This document shows positions 31,406 to 41,320 of a DNA stretch of 64,000 nt, one piece after another (the first letter of the stretch is position 1; each line of letters opens with the position of its first letter). Source of the stretch: Mantis religiosa (lineage: Eukaryota; Arthropoda; Insecta; Mantodea; Mantidae). The notes beneath the pieces are model-generated. The model searched no databases. It was given only the letters and a program-made list of their open reading frames with translations, and was not told the DNA's origin. The position numbers were made by a program, and so were the translations under genes. The DNA lies in NCBI GenBank assembly GCA_030765055.1, contig JAUKNK010000150.1, forward strand, positions 1,054,001-1,118,000. The letters run 5' to 3'.

Positions 31406-34400
31406 ATGGCTATCCTACAATGGAACATACGAGGATTAAGAGCGCATCGACCAGAATTGGAACTTTTGCTCAGTAAGCATCACCCCTTAGTGGTATGCTT
31501 ACAAGAGACTAAGCTACGACCACAAGACAACTTTAAAATCAGACGCTACACACCACTGAGGTGTGATGTTGAAACAGAAGAGGGCATTCCTGCACACGGG
31601 GGTACTATGATGCTCCTCAGGGATGACATATTTGTAGATCCGTTACAGCTACAGTCTGATTTACAATCTGTAGCTGTAAGGATTAAGCTGCCATCAATAG
31701 AATTTTGCATTTGCACTGTATATCTCCCGCCATCAGATGACCTCTTGTTAGTTGACCTTGAAGATCTGGTTTCCCAACTTTCAACACCATTTCTAATAGT
31801 TGGAGACTTTAATGCCCATCACCCACTTTGGGGCTCAAATCGGGCATGTTCGAGAGGCAACCTCATTGCAAAATTCCTGGAGAGCAATAACTTGGTTCTC
31901 CTGAACACCGGAGAGCCCACATTCCTCTCAGACGCGTTTAACACCTATTCGCACATCGATTTGGCAGTGTGTTCATCCCAGTTAGCTGTTTCATTACAGT
32001 GGAATGTCACCTCTGATTTACATTCCAGCGACCACTTTCCATGTCTTCTTAGTCTCTTAGCACAAGATGTGTCTCCCTCACGTATCCCTAGATGGCGCTT
32101 TGATCGTGCCAACTGGAATCTTTACACCCAGTTGGCTGTCTTTGAATACAACGAGCACGATTCTGTGAATGATTTAGTCGATCATCTCACAGAGAAAATT
32201 CTTTCCGCTGCAGAACAGTCTATTCCACGTTCGGCTACCCAACCCGGTCGATTTCCTGTCCCATGGTGGACCAACGACTGCCGGAATGCTATTCGTGCTC
32301 GTAGACGTGCTCTAAGGGTATTCCGACACCCTACGCTAAGTAATCTAATTGAGTATAAGAAAGCGCGTGCAAAATCTAGGCAAATAATTAAGGATAGCAA
32401 AAAGACCTCATGGAACAAATTTGTATCATCTTTTAACAGATGTACACCCTCATCTGTTTTATGGGATAAATTAAGGCGCGTGGCCGGAAAATCAACCCAC
32501 CTGCCAATCGCTGGTCTGAAAACAACTGCAGGAGTTGTTGTTGATCCGTTTGTTGTGGCTAACACCTTCGGCTGTGCTTTCGCTCAGGTGTCTAGCTCAT
32601 GCAATTATGCTCCTGAGTTTATCTCAATTAAGACTCAGGTAGAATCTCAAGGTTTCGTGTTTAGTTCCAGAAACCTTGAAGACTATAACCGCCTCTTCAT
32701 CTTGGCAGAGCTAGAACACGCTCTTTCGTCATCGCGACTGACAGCACCAGGACCGGACGGAATCCACGTTCAAATGTTACAACATCTCTCACCTGAAGGT
32801 AAGGCATTCCTGCTCGAGGTCTATAACCGTGTTTGGGTTGATGCCACGTTTCCTGAAAAGTGGCGAGAAGCTACCATTATACCTATCTTGAAAGCTGGCA
32901 AGGACCGTCACCTCCCTTCTAGCTACCGCCCTATTTCCCTCACCAGTTGCGTATGCAAGGTGATGGAACGCATGATAAATGGGCGGTTGGTATGGTGGCT
33001 GGAAACGCACAACCTACTGAATAACATCCAGTGCGGTTTCCGACGACGCCGTTCAACAGTGGATCATCTTGTGTCCATGTCGACACAGATTATGAACGGA
33101 TTTCTTAAGAACTGTCAAACAGTCGGAATATTTTTTGACCTCGAAAAGGCTTATGATACGTGTTGGCGGGCAGGGTTGCTACGTACTCTGCACACCTGGA
33201 ATATACGTGGACGCCTACCACTCTTCCTTCAGGAATTCCTGAAAGACCGCGTATTCCGAGTAAGGGTTGGCTCGGTTTTTTCGAACCTTTTTGTTCAAGA
33301 GAACGGTGTACCACAGGGATCGGTACTAAGTGTTACGTTGTTTGCTATTGCGATTAATTCTATCTCGAAATGTGTACCTCCAGGTGTCTCGTCATGCCTA
33401 TTTGTAGACGACTTTGCCGTCTACTGTACATCTCAGCGCACTCCGTTTTTAGAGCGCCGTCTTCAGACCACCTTGGACAACCTTAAGAGTTGGAGTTTAA
33501 AAAACGGCTTCCGATTTTCCGCTGAGAAAACCATCTGTGTAAACTTCTGGCGTCAACAGAGTCGACTACCTCCAAGGCTCCGGCTAGGCGCTGATCTACT
33601 ACCTTTTGCAGATGAGACGAGGTTCCTTGGATTGATATTTGATAGAAAACTTAGTTGGTCGTCGCATATAGCACAACTGAAGGCACGATGTGACCGATCT
33701 TTGAATATCTTGCGGGTACTAAGTGGAAAATCGTGGGGAGCGGATCGTGCAGTGTTATTGCGACTTTATCGGGCACTCATCCGTTCCAAATTAGACTATG
33801 GTAGTATCGTTTATGGCTCAGCACGACCATCTGTGCTGAAGAGATTAGACACAGTCCATAACTGTGGCATACGTATAGCTGTTGGGGCATTTCCAACGAG
33901 CCGAGTTATAAGCCTGTATGCTGAGTCTGCAGAACCTCCCCTACAGTACAGGCGCAAAATGTTATTAGCCAATTATGGCTGTGGACTTAATTGCATGCCC
34001 ACACATCCATCGTTTACGCCGTTCTTTAATACCTTCATGGACGTGCGTTATAGGAACACTACTATTAAACCAAAGCCACCTGGTTTTCGTTTCCGGGAGC
34101 TCCTTAGACATCTTGATACTGACATGCCCAAGATGTATCCTAGGGGGGAGAGGACATACCCTCCTTGGTTGTGCAGAGCGTCCCCGGTTGATCTGGGCAT
34201 GACTAAATATGATAAATCTACCATGTCTATGTCTAGTATCCGCACATGTTTTTTAGAATTTTTATCGCGATATGAGGACCATTTTGTAATTTATACTGAT
34301 GGCTCCAAGAACTCAAATGGCGTTGGTTGTGCTTTCGTGTGTGGAACCGAACCCTATACATTCGGATTCCACACTAGCACTTCCATTTTTACTGCAGAGC

Positions 34401-35086
34401 TTTATGCAATATACCGGGCCATTTTACACGTACGCCGACGAAAGTTGGGGGACTGCTTAATCCTGAGTGATTCCCTCAGTGCACTTCAAAGCCTACGGCA
34501 GCTGTACAGCTACCACCCTATTGTGCAGCGTATACAGGATGCCCTCTACGTTTTACACGCTTCTGGTGTTAACGTGGTGTGTGCATGGATTCCTGGTCAC
34601 GTAGGCTTGCGGGGGAATGAAATGGCGGATTCAGCAGCCAAGACGGCTATCATGAAGCCCAGGGTTCGAATACCATCTGTGACATCGGAAGACTTTAGGG
34701 CCGAATTGCGGAGAGCTGTGCAAACCTGCTGGCAGGAAGAGTGGTCTGCTCTCCGCAATAATAAACTTAGATCTGTCAAAGAACTTCCTATTCCCTGGGT
34801 TACCTCCTGTCGGTCATCTCGTCGCGAGGAGGTGAGTTTGGCTCGGTTACGAATTGGACACTGCATTTTTACTCATAGTTTTCTTTTTAAAAAGGAGCCT
34901 TCTCCACTATGTCCGTTTTGTAATGAAGCGTTGTCTGTACGACACGTGCTGCTAGAGTGTTTTCACCTAGCAGACCTTAGGACGTCTCTGCAGCTGCCGG
35001 TCAGCTTTGCAGAAATTCTAGCGGACGATCACGCAGTAGTGGAGAAGGTTTTTAGATTCTTTTCGAGATTAGATTTTAGGATTTAG
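31406..35086 (+). CDS. I-element ORF2: endonuclease, reverse transcriptase, RNase H (1226 aa)
   Basis: The polymerase of the retrotransposon, which nicks target DNA and copies element RNA there. Apurinic-like endonuclease, residues 1-220: QWNIRGL, CLQETKL, VGDFNAHHPLWGSN and terminal SDHFPC, all with catalytic residues present. RT, about 420-700: APGPDGIH, SYRPISLTS, FFDLEKAYD, GVPQGSVLS and the catalytic FVDD. RNase H, about 955-1090: YTDGSKNSNG, ELYAIYRAI, LSDSLSALQSL and PGHVGLRGNEMADSAAK, complete D-E-D-D set. A C-terminal knuckle (CPFCNEALSVRHVLLEC) ends the protein. No stop or frameshift seen. The start MAILQWN is the usual one for this clade. Confidence 0.95.
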   Translation: MAILQWNIRGLRAHRPELELLLSKHHPLVVCLQETKLRPQDNFKIRRYTPLRCDVETEEGIPAHGGTMMLLRDDIFVDPLQLQSDLQSVAVRIKLPSIEFCICTVYLPPSDDLLLVDLEDLVSQLSTPFLIVGDFNAHHPLWGSNRACSRGNLIAKFLESNNLVLLNTGEPTFLSDAFNTYSHIDLAVCSSQLAVSLQWNVTSDLHSSDHFPCLLSLLAQDVSPSRIPRWRFDRANWNLYTQLAVFEYNEHDSVNDLVDHLTEKILSAAEQSIPRSATQPGRFPVPWWTNDCRNAIRARRRALRVFRHPTLSNLIEYKKARAKSRQIIKDSKKTSWNKFVSSFNRCTPSSVLWDKLRRVAGKSTHLPIAGLKTTAGVVVDPFVVANTFGCAFAQVSSSCNYAPEFISIKTQVESQGFVFSSRNLEDYNRLFILAELEHALSSSRLTAPGPDGIHVQMLQHLSPEGKAFLLEVYNRVWVDATFPEKWREATIIPILKAGKDRHLPSSYRPISLTSCVCKVMERMINGRLVWWLETHNLLNNIQCGFRRRRSTVDHLVSMSTQIMNGFLKNCQTVGIFFDLEKAYDTCWRAGLLRTLHTWNIRGRLPLFLQEFLKDRVFRVRVGSVFSNLFVQENGVPQGSVLSVTLFAIAINSISKCVPPGVSSCLFVDDFAVYCTSQRTPFLERRLQTTLDNLKSWSLKNGFRFSAEKTICVNFWRQQSRLPPRLRLGADLLPFADETRFLGLIFDRKLSWSSHIAQLKARCDRSLNILRVLSGKSWGADRAVLLRLYRALIRSKLDYGSIVYGSARPSVLKRLDTVHNCGIRIAVGAFPTSRVISLYAESAEPPLQYRRKMLLANYGCGLNCMPTHPSFTPFFNTFMDVRYRNTTIKPKPPGFRFRELLRHLDTDMPKMYPRGERTYPPWLCRASPVDLGMTKYDKSTMSMSSIRTCFLEFLSRYEDHFVIYTDGSKNSNGVGCAFVCGTEPYTFGFHTSTSIFTAELYAIYRAILHVRRRKLGDCLILSDSLSALQSLRQLYSYHPIVQRIQDALYVLHASGVNVVCAWIPGHVGLRGNEMADSAAKTAIMKPRVRIPSVTSEDFRAELRRAVQTCWQEEWSALRNNKLRSVKELPIPWVTSCRSSRREEVSLARLRIGHCIFTHSFLFKKEPSPLCPFCNEALSVRHVLLECFHLADLRTSLQLPVSFAEILADDHAVVEKVFRFFSRLDFRI

Positions 35087-35229
35087 CAAATAGAATTTAT
35101 GGTTTTTGGATGACATTTTTATTTTATTTATTTTTTTTTTCAAGGCATATGTATTTTTTGTCTTTTTTAACATATACTGTTTTAGAATAATTTATATCTG
35201 GCTTTTGCCATGACCAGTTTCATTTAAAA

Positions 35230-35260
35230 AGGGCGCTGATGACCTCTGTAGTTGAGCGCC
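35230..35260 (+). promoter_or_regulatory. 3'UTR stem-loop of the I element
   Basis: GGGCGCT and AGCGCCC pair perfectly over 7 bp around a loop of about 17 nt. It lies just before the terminal simple repeat. Similar 3' hairpins are known in other LINEs, where the RT recognises them for priming. That role is inference here. Confidence 0.55.
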
Positions 35261-35357
35261 CTTATACTCATCATCACTCATCACTCACTCAGTGTCGGCG
35301 GGTGTCTCGGCGGTGCATGGCGGAATGATATAATCTGAGGTAAACTGTTGTTGTTGT

Positions 35358-35598
35358 TGTTGTCGTAATTTTGCGCCCTCCATCGTTAAGCTATATTGGG
35401 CGATGGATAAAATTGGTGAAATGATGTTTAAATGAGTCCGGGGTCCATGGAGCTTAGAGCTACCCGACATTCGTCTTTAAGGATAAGGGGAAAACCTGGA
35501 AGAAAACTTATCCAGGTAACACCCTGACCGAGATTCGAACTCGGGACCTCTTGAACGTGAGGCAGACACGCTACCATCTACGCTAACGAGGAGGGCTG
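35358..35598 (-). mobile_element. SINE-A copy nested in SINE-B
   Basis: Minus-orientation copy with GTT-repeat tail on the left and the B-box CCGAGATTCGAACTCGG. It sits in the distal part of the same SINE-B that hosts the I element. Flanks GGTAAACT and GGAAAACT are a probable, slightly mutated target duplication. Confidence 0.85.
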
Positions 35599-35998
35599 GG
35601 GAAAACTACTTCCTTCTCCGGTAGGTCGGTTGCCGGTCTCCGCTCCTCTGCTGGGACCATTTAGGGACCGCCAGCCAGGGACCTTTGGGGCTCGGCTACT
35701 GGGCTCGTTGCCGTCCCGATGTATGGGAGCGTGTTCGTTGTCCTGGCCTGTCGGGGGAAGTCTCTATCCAAGTAAACTATAGGGACTCTGCCCTCTGTAC
35801 TGTCGTGGCTCCTTGGGTCGGCCGCCCTCTATCTCCTTAGCCGCATCCTTCCTCCCGGGAGTGCCCCCACTTGGGGACATAGCAACAATGGGCCCAGCAT
35901 GGTTGTCTACGTACCGAGTTCCCTCCGTAATGAAATCCCAATCCCAACCCTGTGCACTAGAAACAGGAAGTGACAAATCATGGTTGAGATGTGCAGCG

Positions 35999-36860
35999 CA
36001 GGGGCGGTTCTTCCGTGATGCGTTTGTATCGCCGAGTCACCTACTTGTTTTTGAACAACTTACATGGTTATGTTTTGTGTTCTAACACTTAATTTTCATT
36101 TATAAAAGTTCTCCAAGTTATATTGTGTAATGGAACCGCTCTCTTGGCGCTCGCGTGTTGATAATGCAGCTAGCTTACTTCCCGACTAGTGATTGGTTAT
36201 TAAATGGCTAAGGTGACCGTAACACATGCGACGGGAGAGGAGAGGTTGGAGGGGCGGTATGTACTGCTAGTTACCATGGCTACGGATTCAAAACCATATA
36301 TTCCGCAACAACTCGCGTTGCCAACACAATACCAGAGCGTCTTCTTAATATTTCGTTTATTTGAAAAGAAATTTGTTGGTAGAAGTGGTAACCCGCTTGA
36401 AGCAAGCCCCACGTGTCATGTGCTACTGTTTATTATCAGTTTGCATCCTGTGTAAAACCGTAAATTTTTAGGTGATCAGTGATTATTGTCTGATATATGA
36501 AGTGTTTAATTTCTAATATTTAAGGATTTACAATGAATTCAACAACCGACTTGGTGTGTCAACACCCTTTTCTTTATGGAAAATGATGACAAATGCATCG
36601 CGGTAAATGTTGGTAGTCAACACCAGTGCTATGTTTCGAAAAACTTTGCGGCGGAGCATCTTCAAAATACACTAGGACATTTAAAACTTGTTGATATGAG
36701 GAACATAATTGTGTCGGATTGAAAGAGCTGAGAAAAAACACTGACCTAATTGCAGATGCTCTTTGGGAAATCTCACGTCTATATATTGTAAAACACAATG
36801 AGAGCTTTAAGCTTAACATGCTTTTCATGCAATATCCCATTAGGGAAGTAGAGAACCCGT
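35999..36860 (+). other. hAT-like terminus CAGGGGCGG and unassigned sequence
   Basis: CAGGGGCGGTTCTTCC at 35999 resembles the hAT-type end at 17335. The sequence to 36860 has no recognisable transposase; short ORFs at 36204 and 36574 are without motifs. Confidence 0.25.
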
Positions 36861-36861
36861 A

Positions 36862-37041
36862 GGACGATGAATGAAATGGGTAAAATGTTGGTCAAAAGAG
36901 CTCTGGGCCCATAGAGCTTAGAGTTATCCAACATTCGTTTTTCAGGGTAACCCCAGAAAATACCTTATCCAGATAACTCACCCTGACCAAATTCGAACTC
37001 GGGACCTCTTGAACCTGAGGCAGCCATGCTACCGAGGCGAG
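36862..37041 (-). mobile_element. SINE-A copy
   Basis: Minus-orientation SINE-A body and head (blocks CATAGAGCTTAGAGTTATCC and AAATTCGAACTCGGGACC, ending ACCGAGGCGAGC). Its distal 3' block is missing. Confidence 0.8.
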
Positions 37042-37043
37042 CA

Positions 37044-37468
37044 CTTACATTGTGTGAATGTTGTTGCGTATGACATTTTCATTCTTTGTATCCTTTTAAT
37101 GAGTTGTTGCTAAATGAGCTCAGGGTCCACAGAGTTTAGAGTTACCCGATATTCTTCAGGATAAATGAAAACCCTAGAAAAAATCTTATCCGGAAAACTC
37201 AAAATGACCGAGATTCGAACTCGGGACTTCTTGAACGTGAGAGAGGCTCGCTACGGAGGCGGGCACTATATTGTGTGAATGTTATTGTTGGTATAATAAG
37301 TTTCCATCTTTGTATTCTTTCTAATGAAGTGTTGCTAAATGAGCTCAGGATAAAGGAAAACTTCGGAAACAGCCTTATCCAGATAAATAAGCCAGACTTA
37401 TATTCAAACTTGGGACCTCTCGAAGGTTAGGCAGACATACTACCTACGCGCTACAGAGGCGGGCATTT
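37044..37468 (-). repeat. Tandem duplication (about 220 bp x 2) containing SINE-A
   Basis: Two adjacent units start with ATTGTGTGAATGTT (about 37050 and 37269), share TGTTGCTAAATGAGCTCAGG, and each ends in a SINE-A head in minus orientation (GAGGCGGGCA). The SINE part was duplicated together with flanking sequence. The second unit has an internal deletion. Confidence 0.8.
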
Positions 37469-37469
37469 T

Positions 37470-39678
37470 GCTCTGGTTCATCATTAGTGTGTGGCCCCCT
37501 TTGTGCTGCCTCGTACACTATCTGGAGCTTTATTGCTTCCTGTAGGATTAAAAGATCAACATTTTATTTTATTGATGCATTTAAGTGTTACACCCAACAT
37601 GCTTTTAAACATCCTGTAGTAAACGGAGCATAAAAGATAATGTTATCAAATAGGAGGAGGATTTGGTCACCACTGCATGCATGAAGACATATTGTACTTT
37701 CGGAAACCTTCAGGAGGAAGGGAAGAAGTTAAGGTCATAGAGGGTGGTCAGATACGTAGCGAGAACCTGCAGTTTTACTTCTCTCTACTGAGAGTTTTCT
37801 CTGAGACTCCTATACATCAAATGCCAGGAATACGATTCTATGAAACAAAGTTTACCGTCAAAGGCCTTCTACGGCATCCGCTAGCCTGATCATTTGACTC
37901 TGAAGAGAAATTCTCGGCATTACATAATCCACTCCAAAACTCGACTCACAAACAGGAAAAAGCGCAAGAAATCCAAGGTTAGAGTGCTCGACCAACCAGA
38001 AATCGAACCTGGGACGTTCCGGAAACAAAAGCATTGCCGCACTGTTTTCGCACTCGATGGGATAATGTTGAAGTCATTTTCGTCTTATCAGCTTTTGCTA
38101 ATGCACAGGATCATTTGTTATATGGTGTAGTGATAGAATTTAACTACAAATGATAAAAATAATGGCTGGGGCGTGCAGATCACTCTTCAAATATTCTCTT
38201 TTTAGTTTTTCTACTGTGTACCTACAGCAAGTAGCGCAAGTTTTATATTCCATCCAAAAAGTTTATACCGAGATTTCACCTTAAATGCTGTACCGCTCCT
38301 ATGGCATTGGCACTTCAATTAAACATAAAAAGCTGAAGGTGTCGAAAATGCTCTTTTGAGACTCCATGTTATCGGTCTGAAAAGAACAAACAGTATATAA
38401 GCTTACAAGAACTAAACTATTTTGTACAGTATACATCTAACTCTCTGTCATATAATATAAAATTGTAAATTTCATTTTACGTGAAAAACTTTCACTTAAA
38501 ATTAAGGACTCTAGGTATTATGCATCAACCCATTACAATTGAGCATATTATCATAGGTAATGTCGGGAGTGGTTTTGAAATTATCCATAAGTAATTTATC
38601 TAGGGAAACTCAAAACCTCAAGTTGTATTTGTATAGATTATTTCACGGAAAAGCAACATTTTGAAAGCAATAAAACAAGTTGTTTGATTCCCTAAGTAAC
38701 ATAGGCCTACATTAGCACAAGACTGAAACTTAACCTGACAAATCACGGCACACAAACATTTCAGCCATTTTGACATTTGAAAGTCGCGCTAACAGTTGAC
38801 GATCTGTGAGATGTATATTCCTTTGCCTCTTCGTAAACGTGCAGAATGTGTTTTCATGTCTGAGGGTGCGATAACCAAATAGTTATCGCTGTTGTGTATG
38901 GTTTCATGAATCTGATTGGTCAACTTCAATACGGTCAGTATACGTAGGATGACGTCATATGCGGGAAATAGTCAACCTATCAAAACTTTCAATGTGTGTA
39001 GTTAACTACTCCTTGTTTCACATAAGCTTGCCCCGTACTTCTTAACCCTCAAATGCCTGAATTATTTGCTACTTATGCCACTCTTGATGTTATTCATAAA
39101 CGTGTTTTAATATAGCTTTCAGTGGTGTCTCAACGCAATCGATTCGAATAACCATGGTCGTTAAAGCGATAGGTAATGGACTGGCCTTCTTTTCGGAGAC
39201 AAACGTCGTGAGTTCGTGTGCCTGTGGTGAAGGACGGGGAGGGCCCTCGTAAAATAATCGGTATGATGGCACACGTGGATGTTGCCGGGTATCATTTGAC
39301 TGCATTTGCTTGCATTTTGCCCTTTTATACTAAAAAAATCACACTAAAATGTAACTGTAGAAATCAGATGATATATGCAATTCAAAAGGCTCAAATTTAT
39401 TTTAGTGTGGCTGATAAGGTCCAGTACAATACTATGATAACAAGAAAATCACACTAAAACATCTCTCAAGCTTAATACAGCCTAATGTTGCATATCTGCT
39501 ACACCATGCAAGTAGTATGTTTTTGAGAGTTCTGCATCACTCTGATAAGATCCAGAATTCTCACCTGCGTTAATAAGTGTATGATGTAGAATACTCCTAT
39601 GATTTAGAAGTCTCATGTTTGATATTCGACGATTTTTTTTTGTTTGGGTCGGTGGGGTATTGCCGTTCCCCAGGAACG

Positions 39679-39679
<1 letters not shown>
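37470..39679. other. No gene recognised
   Basis: Mixed sequence with short ORFs only. Near 39330-39460 the block AAATCACACTAAAA occurs twice with an inverted TTTTAGTGTG between, too short to classify. Confidence 0.45.

Positions 39680-39749
<70 letters not shown>
39680..39749. repeat. (GT)n microsatellite
   Basis: About 35 GT units, producing Cys-Val artefact ORFs in all frames. Confidence 0.97.
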
Positions 39750-39750
<1 letters not shown>

Positions 39751-40169
39751 ATGGGTGTGTGTTGTTTGGAATGTTGGGGGCGGCGGGGGTTCACGGGGAT
39801 CTTCGTATCGAGGGGTGTGTGTGTGCTTGAACTCTCATGTATGATAATAGATTCGGGTTCATATCTTGGATGGTAAAAACACACATTCGATTTAAAGTTA
39901 AGATGTGAGATGTTTGTGAGTCTTGAGGGACGGGTGTTAGGAGTTGTGTTGTTGTGTGAACATCGAGGCTCCTGATGTATGAATATGGAGTCCCAGGGTT
40001 CGATACCCGGAAACTCTAATCCTCCGTAGGATGTAGAGGGGATATGTGATACATCAGTAACATAGTAACCCCGATTCTACAGGTTTGATCATGATTCACC
40101 CCCCTCCATACATACCGCTCGCGCAGGAAGGAACAAGTTTCTACGATCACTTCACGTCGCAACGTCAAG

Positions 40170-40382
40170 ATGAGCGGTACAACAACTCCTATTATTGAAA
40201 GCGATGCTAGATTCTGGGAGAATCTGCATTACTATGAAGATCTGCAAAAGCATTGGATTGAACATCATGAGGAAACGTGTGATGGAAAGATACATCAAGC
40301 GATATGCAAGAATCCTGCACATCATGATGCAATTACATCATATGCTCAATGTGGAATGAACTGCAAAGTGTATCGTGGGTAA
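40170..40382 (+). CDS. Small viral-segment ORF, possibly first exon
   Basis: 70 codons starting MSGTTTPIIESDARFWENLH. The composition is protein-like, with His/Tyr/Glu clusters and two Cys-containing stretches (ICKNPAHHD, QCGMNCKVY). Not recognised. It ends at a GTAAGT donor-like site (40380), and the next open stretch (to 40592) has its own GTGAGT donor. These could be exons of one spliced gene, although the best acceptor (ATATTTCAG) is out of phase. Confidence 0.45.
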   Translation: MSGTTTPIIESDARFWENLHYYEDLQKHWIEHHEETCDGKIHQAICKNPAHHDAITSYAQCGMNCKVYRG

Positions 40383-40457
40383 GTAGAATTATAATTGTGT
40401 GTTAACATGGAAGTGTCGTTATGTGTTAGATTGCTAACGATAAATATGTATATTTCA

Positions 40458-40592
40458 GAAAAACCCCAAAGTGATGACGTTGCATGCAAGTCCGAGCAGG
40501 ATCAAGGTGAAGATGTGTGCGGTCCGTACAAAGATCGTCCGTCTAAGGATGTTGCTACATCGACACCCGATGAGGAAGCTATAGAAAAGTGA
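40458..40592 (+). CDS. Acidic ORF segment, possible exon
   Basis: Open stretch reading KPQSDDVACKSEQDQGEDVC to DEEAIEK, rich in Asp/Glu/Ser. It is preceded by ATATTTCAG and followed by GTGAGT, which suits an internal exon. Function unknown. Confidence 0.3.
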   Translation, partial: EKPQSDDVACKSEQDQGEDVCGPYKDRPSKDVATSTPDEEAIEK

Positions 40593-40663
40593 GTATAAAA
40601 TAATACGATTTTTTTATTCTAACAAGTATAGAAATATGTTCGATTTTGAGACATAGCTCGTGT

Positions 40664-40822
40664 ATGTCCACAGATCCTGTAAGAAAACAGAGAAGAAGAA
40701 GGCGAACTGCAAAACCAAGGATCGTCAAAGACAAGAAGACGTTCGATCAAGACAGTTTCATCATAATGATGTTCGAGCCCTTCACCCCATTCGCAGAAGA
40801 AATTGCGAGTGATGGTAAATAG
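40664..40822 (+). CDS. Short basic protein, 52 aa, core-protein-like
   Basis: ATG-initiated small frame. A strongly basic N-terminal half (VRKQRRRRRTAKPR) is followed by a hydrophobic acidic tail (FIIMMFEPFTPFAEEIASD). Basic DNA-condensing core peptides occur in adenoviruses and related elements, so such a role is conceivable. That is inference from composition only. Confidence 0.4.
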   Translation: MSTDPVRKQRRRRRTAKPRIVKDKKTFDQDSFIIMMFEPFTPFAEEIASDGK

Positions 40823-41030
40823 TGTGTGCATGAACGATAATGACATCTCCATTAGCACCGAGTATCGTGTGAACATAGGATTGTACAATGAACTCCCATC
40901 CCTTTACATCAAAGCTTCACATAGTGATACGTTTGTGTATATTAAAAAAGCGGATTGGGAGATAATAATAGTAAATATGTGCGTGTTGGATACGTATCTG
41001 AAAGATGGTAAACATCCTTGTGCACCGTAG
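40803..41030 (+). CDS. Small viral-segment ORF, unknown
   Basis: 75 codons overlapping the preceding frame by about 20 bp. Contains YRVNIGLYNELPSLYIKAS and ends KDGKHPCAP. Not recognised. Close packing with its neighbours favours a real gene. Confidence 0.35.
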   Translation: MRVMVNSVCMNDNDISISTEYRVNIGLYNELPSLYIKASHSDTFVYIKKADWEIIIVNMCVLDTYLKDGKHPCAP

Positions 41031-41069
41031 AGTGAAAATGTAATTTATGTATTTAATATAATATTATGT

Positions 41070-41300
41070 ATGAATAACACGAAAGAAATAATGTTTGTGA
41101 ATATATGTTTAAATGTGAGTAGTATAAATCTGAATAGTACTGCATTTAATGGACTTAAAAGACTAATTCCATATATTGAAAGAAATTTATATCAACTATA
41201 TGATATTCATAAATCATTATGTTCATATGATGCAAGAAGCAGGAGTGCAATGATGAGGATATTGGAGATGTATGTGAAAGTTAATGAAATGATAATTTGA
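41070..41300 (+). CDS. Small viral-segment ORF, helical, unknown
   Basis: 76 codons with long predicted helices (NGLKRLIPYIERNLYQLYD, AMMRILEMYVKVNEMII). Ends 20 bp from the end of the convergent capsid C-terminal frame. Not recognised. Confidence 0.4.
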   Translation: MNNTKEIMFVNICLNVSSINLNSTAFNGLKRLIPYIERNLYQLYDIHKSLCSYDARSRSAMMRILEMYVKVNEMII

Positions 41301-41320
41301 ATTTGTATTCTTTTATTAAA

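Larger units (their letters stand above)
29483..35290 (+). mobile_element. Full-length I-clade non-LTR retrotransposon, 5.8 kb
   Basis: Flanked by a perfect 12-bp duplication AGTGTCGGCGGG (29471-29482 and 35291-35302). It has a GC-rich 5'UTR of about 430 bp, then ORF1 (Gag) and ORF2 (endonuclease, RT, RNase H), both open throughout. The 3'UTR has a perfect 7-bp stem (GGGCGCT...AGCGCCC, 35230-35260) and ends in an imperfect ATCATCACTC simple repeat. RNase H after RT plus three-knuckle ORF1 is the I-superfamily layout. Intact frames and the unmutated duplication suggest a young, possibly active copy. Confidence 0.9.
29247..35951 (+). mobile_element. SINE-B copy 2, interrupted by an I-clade LINE and a SINE-A
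   Basis: The head GAGCGGAATGGCTCAGGC at 29249 and blocks to 29482 continue at 35303 and 35600-35951, as in the 23.1-kb copy. GTGCACTA flanks the whole at 29239-29246 and 35952-35959, an 8-bp target duplication. Without inserts the element is about 640 bp. Confidence 0.7.

Noticed and set aside
39576..39884. Four overlapping ORFs over the GT tract
   Set aside because: They consist mainly of Cys-Val or His-Thr dipeptide runs encoded by the microsatellite.
39955..40015. Possible tRNA (CAGGGTTCGATACCCGG arm) before the viral segment
   Set aside because: Only a T-arm-like hairpin is visible; no D arm, anticodon arm or acceptor stem could be placed.
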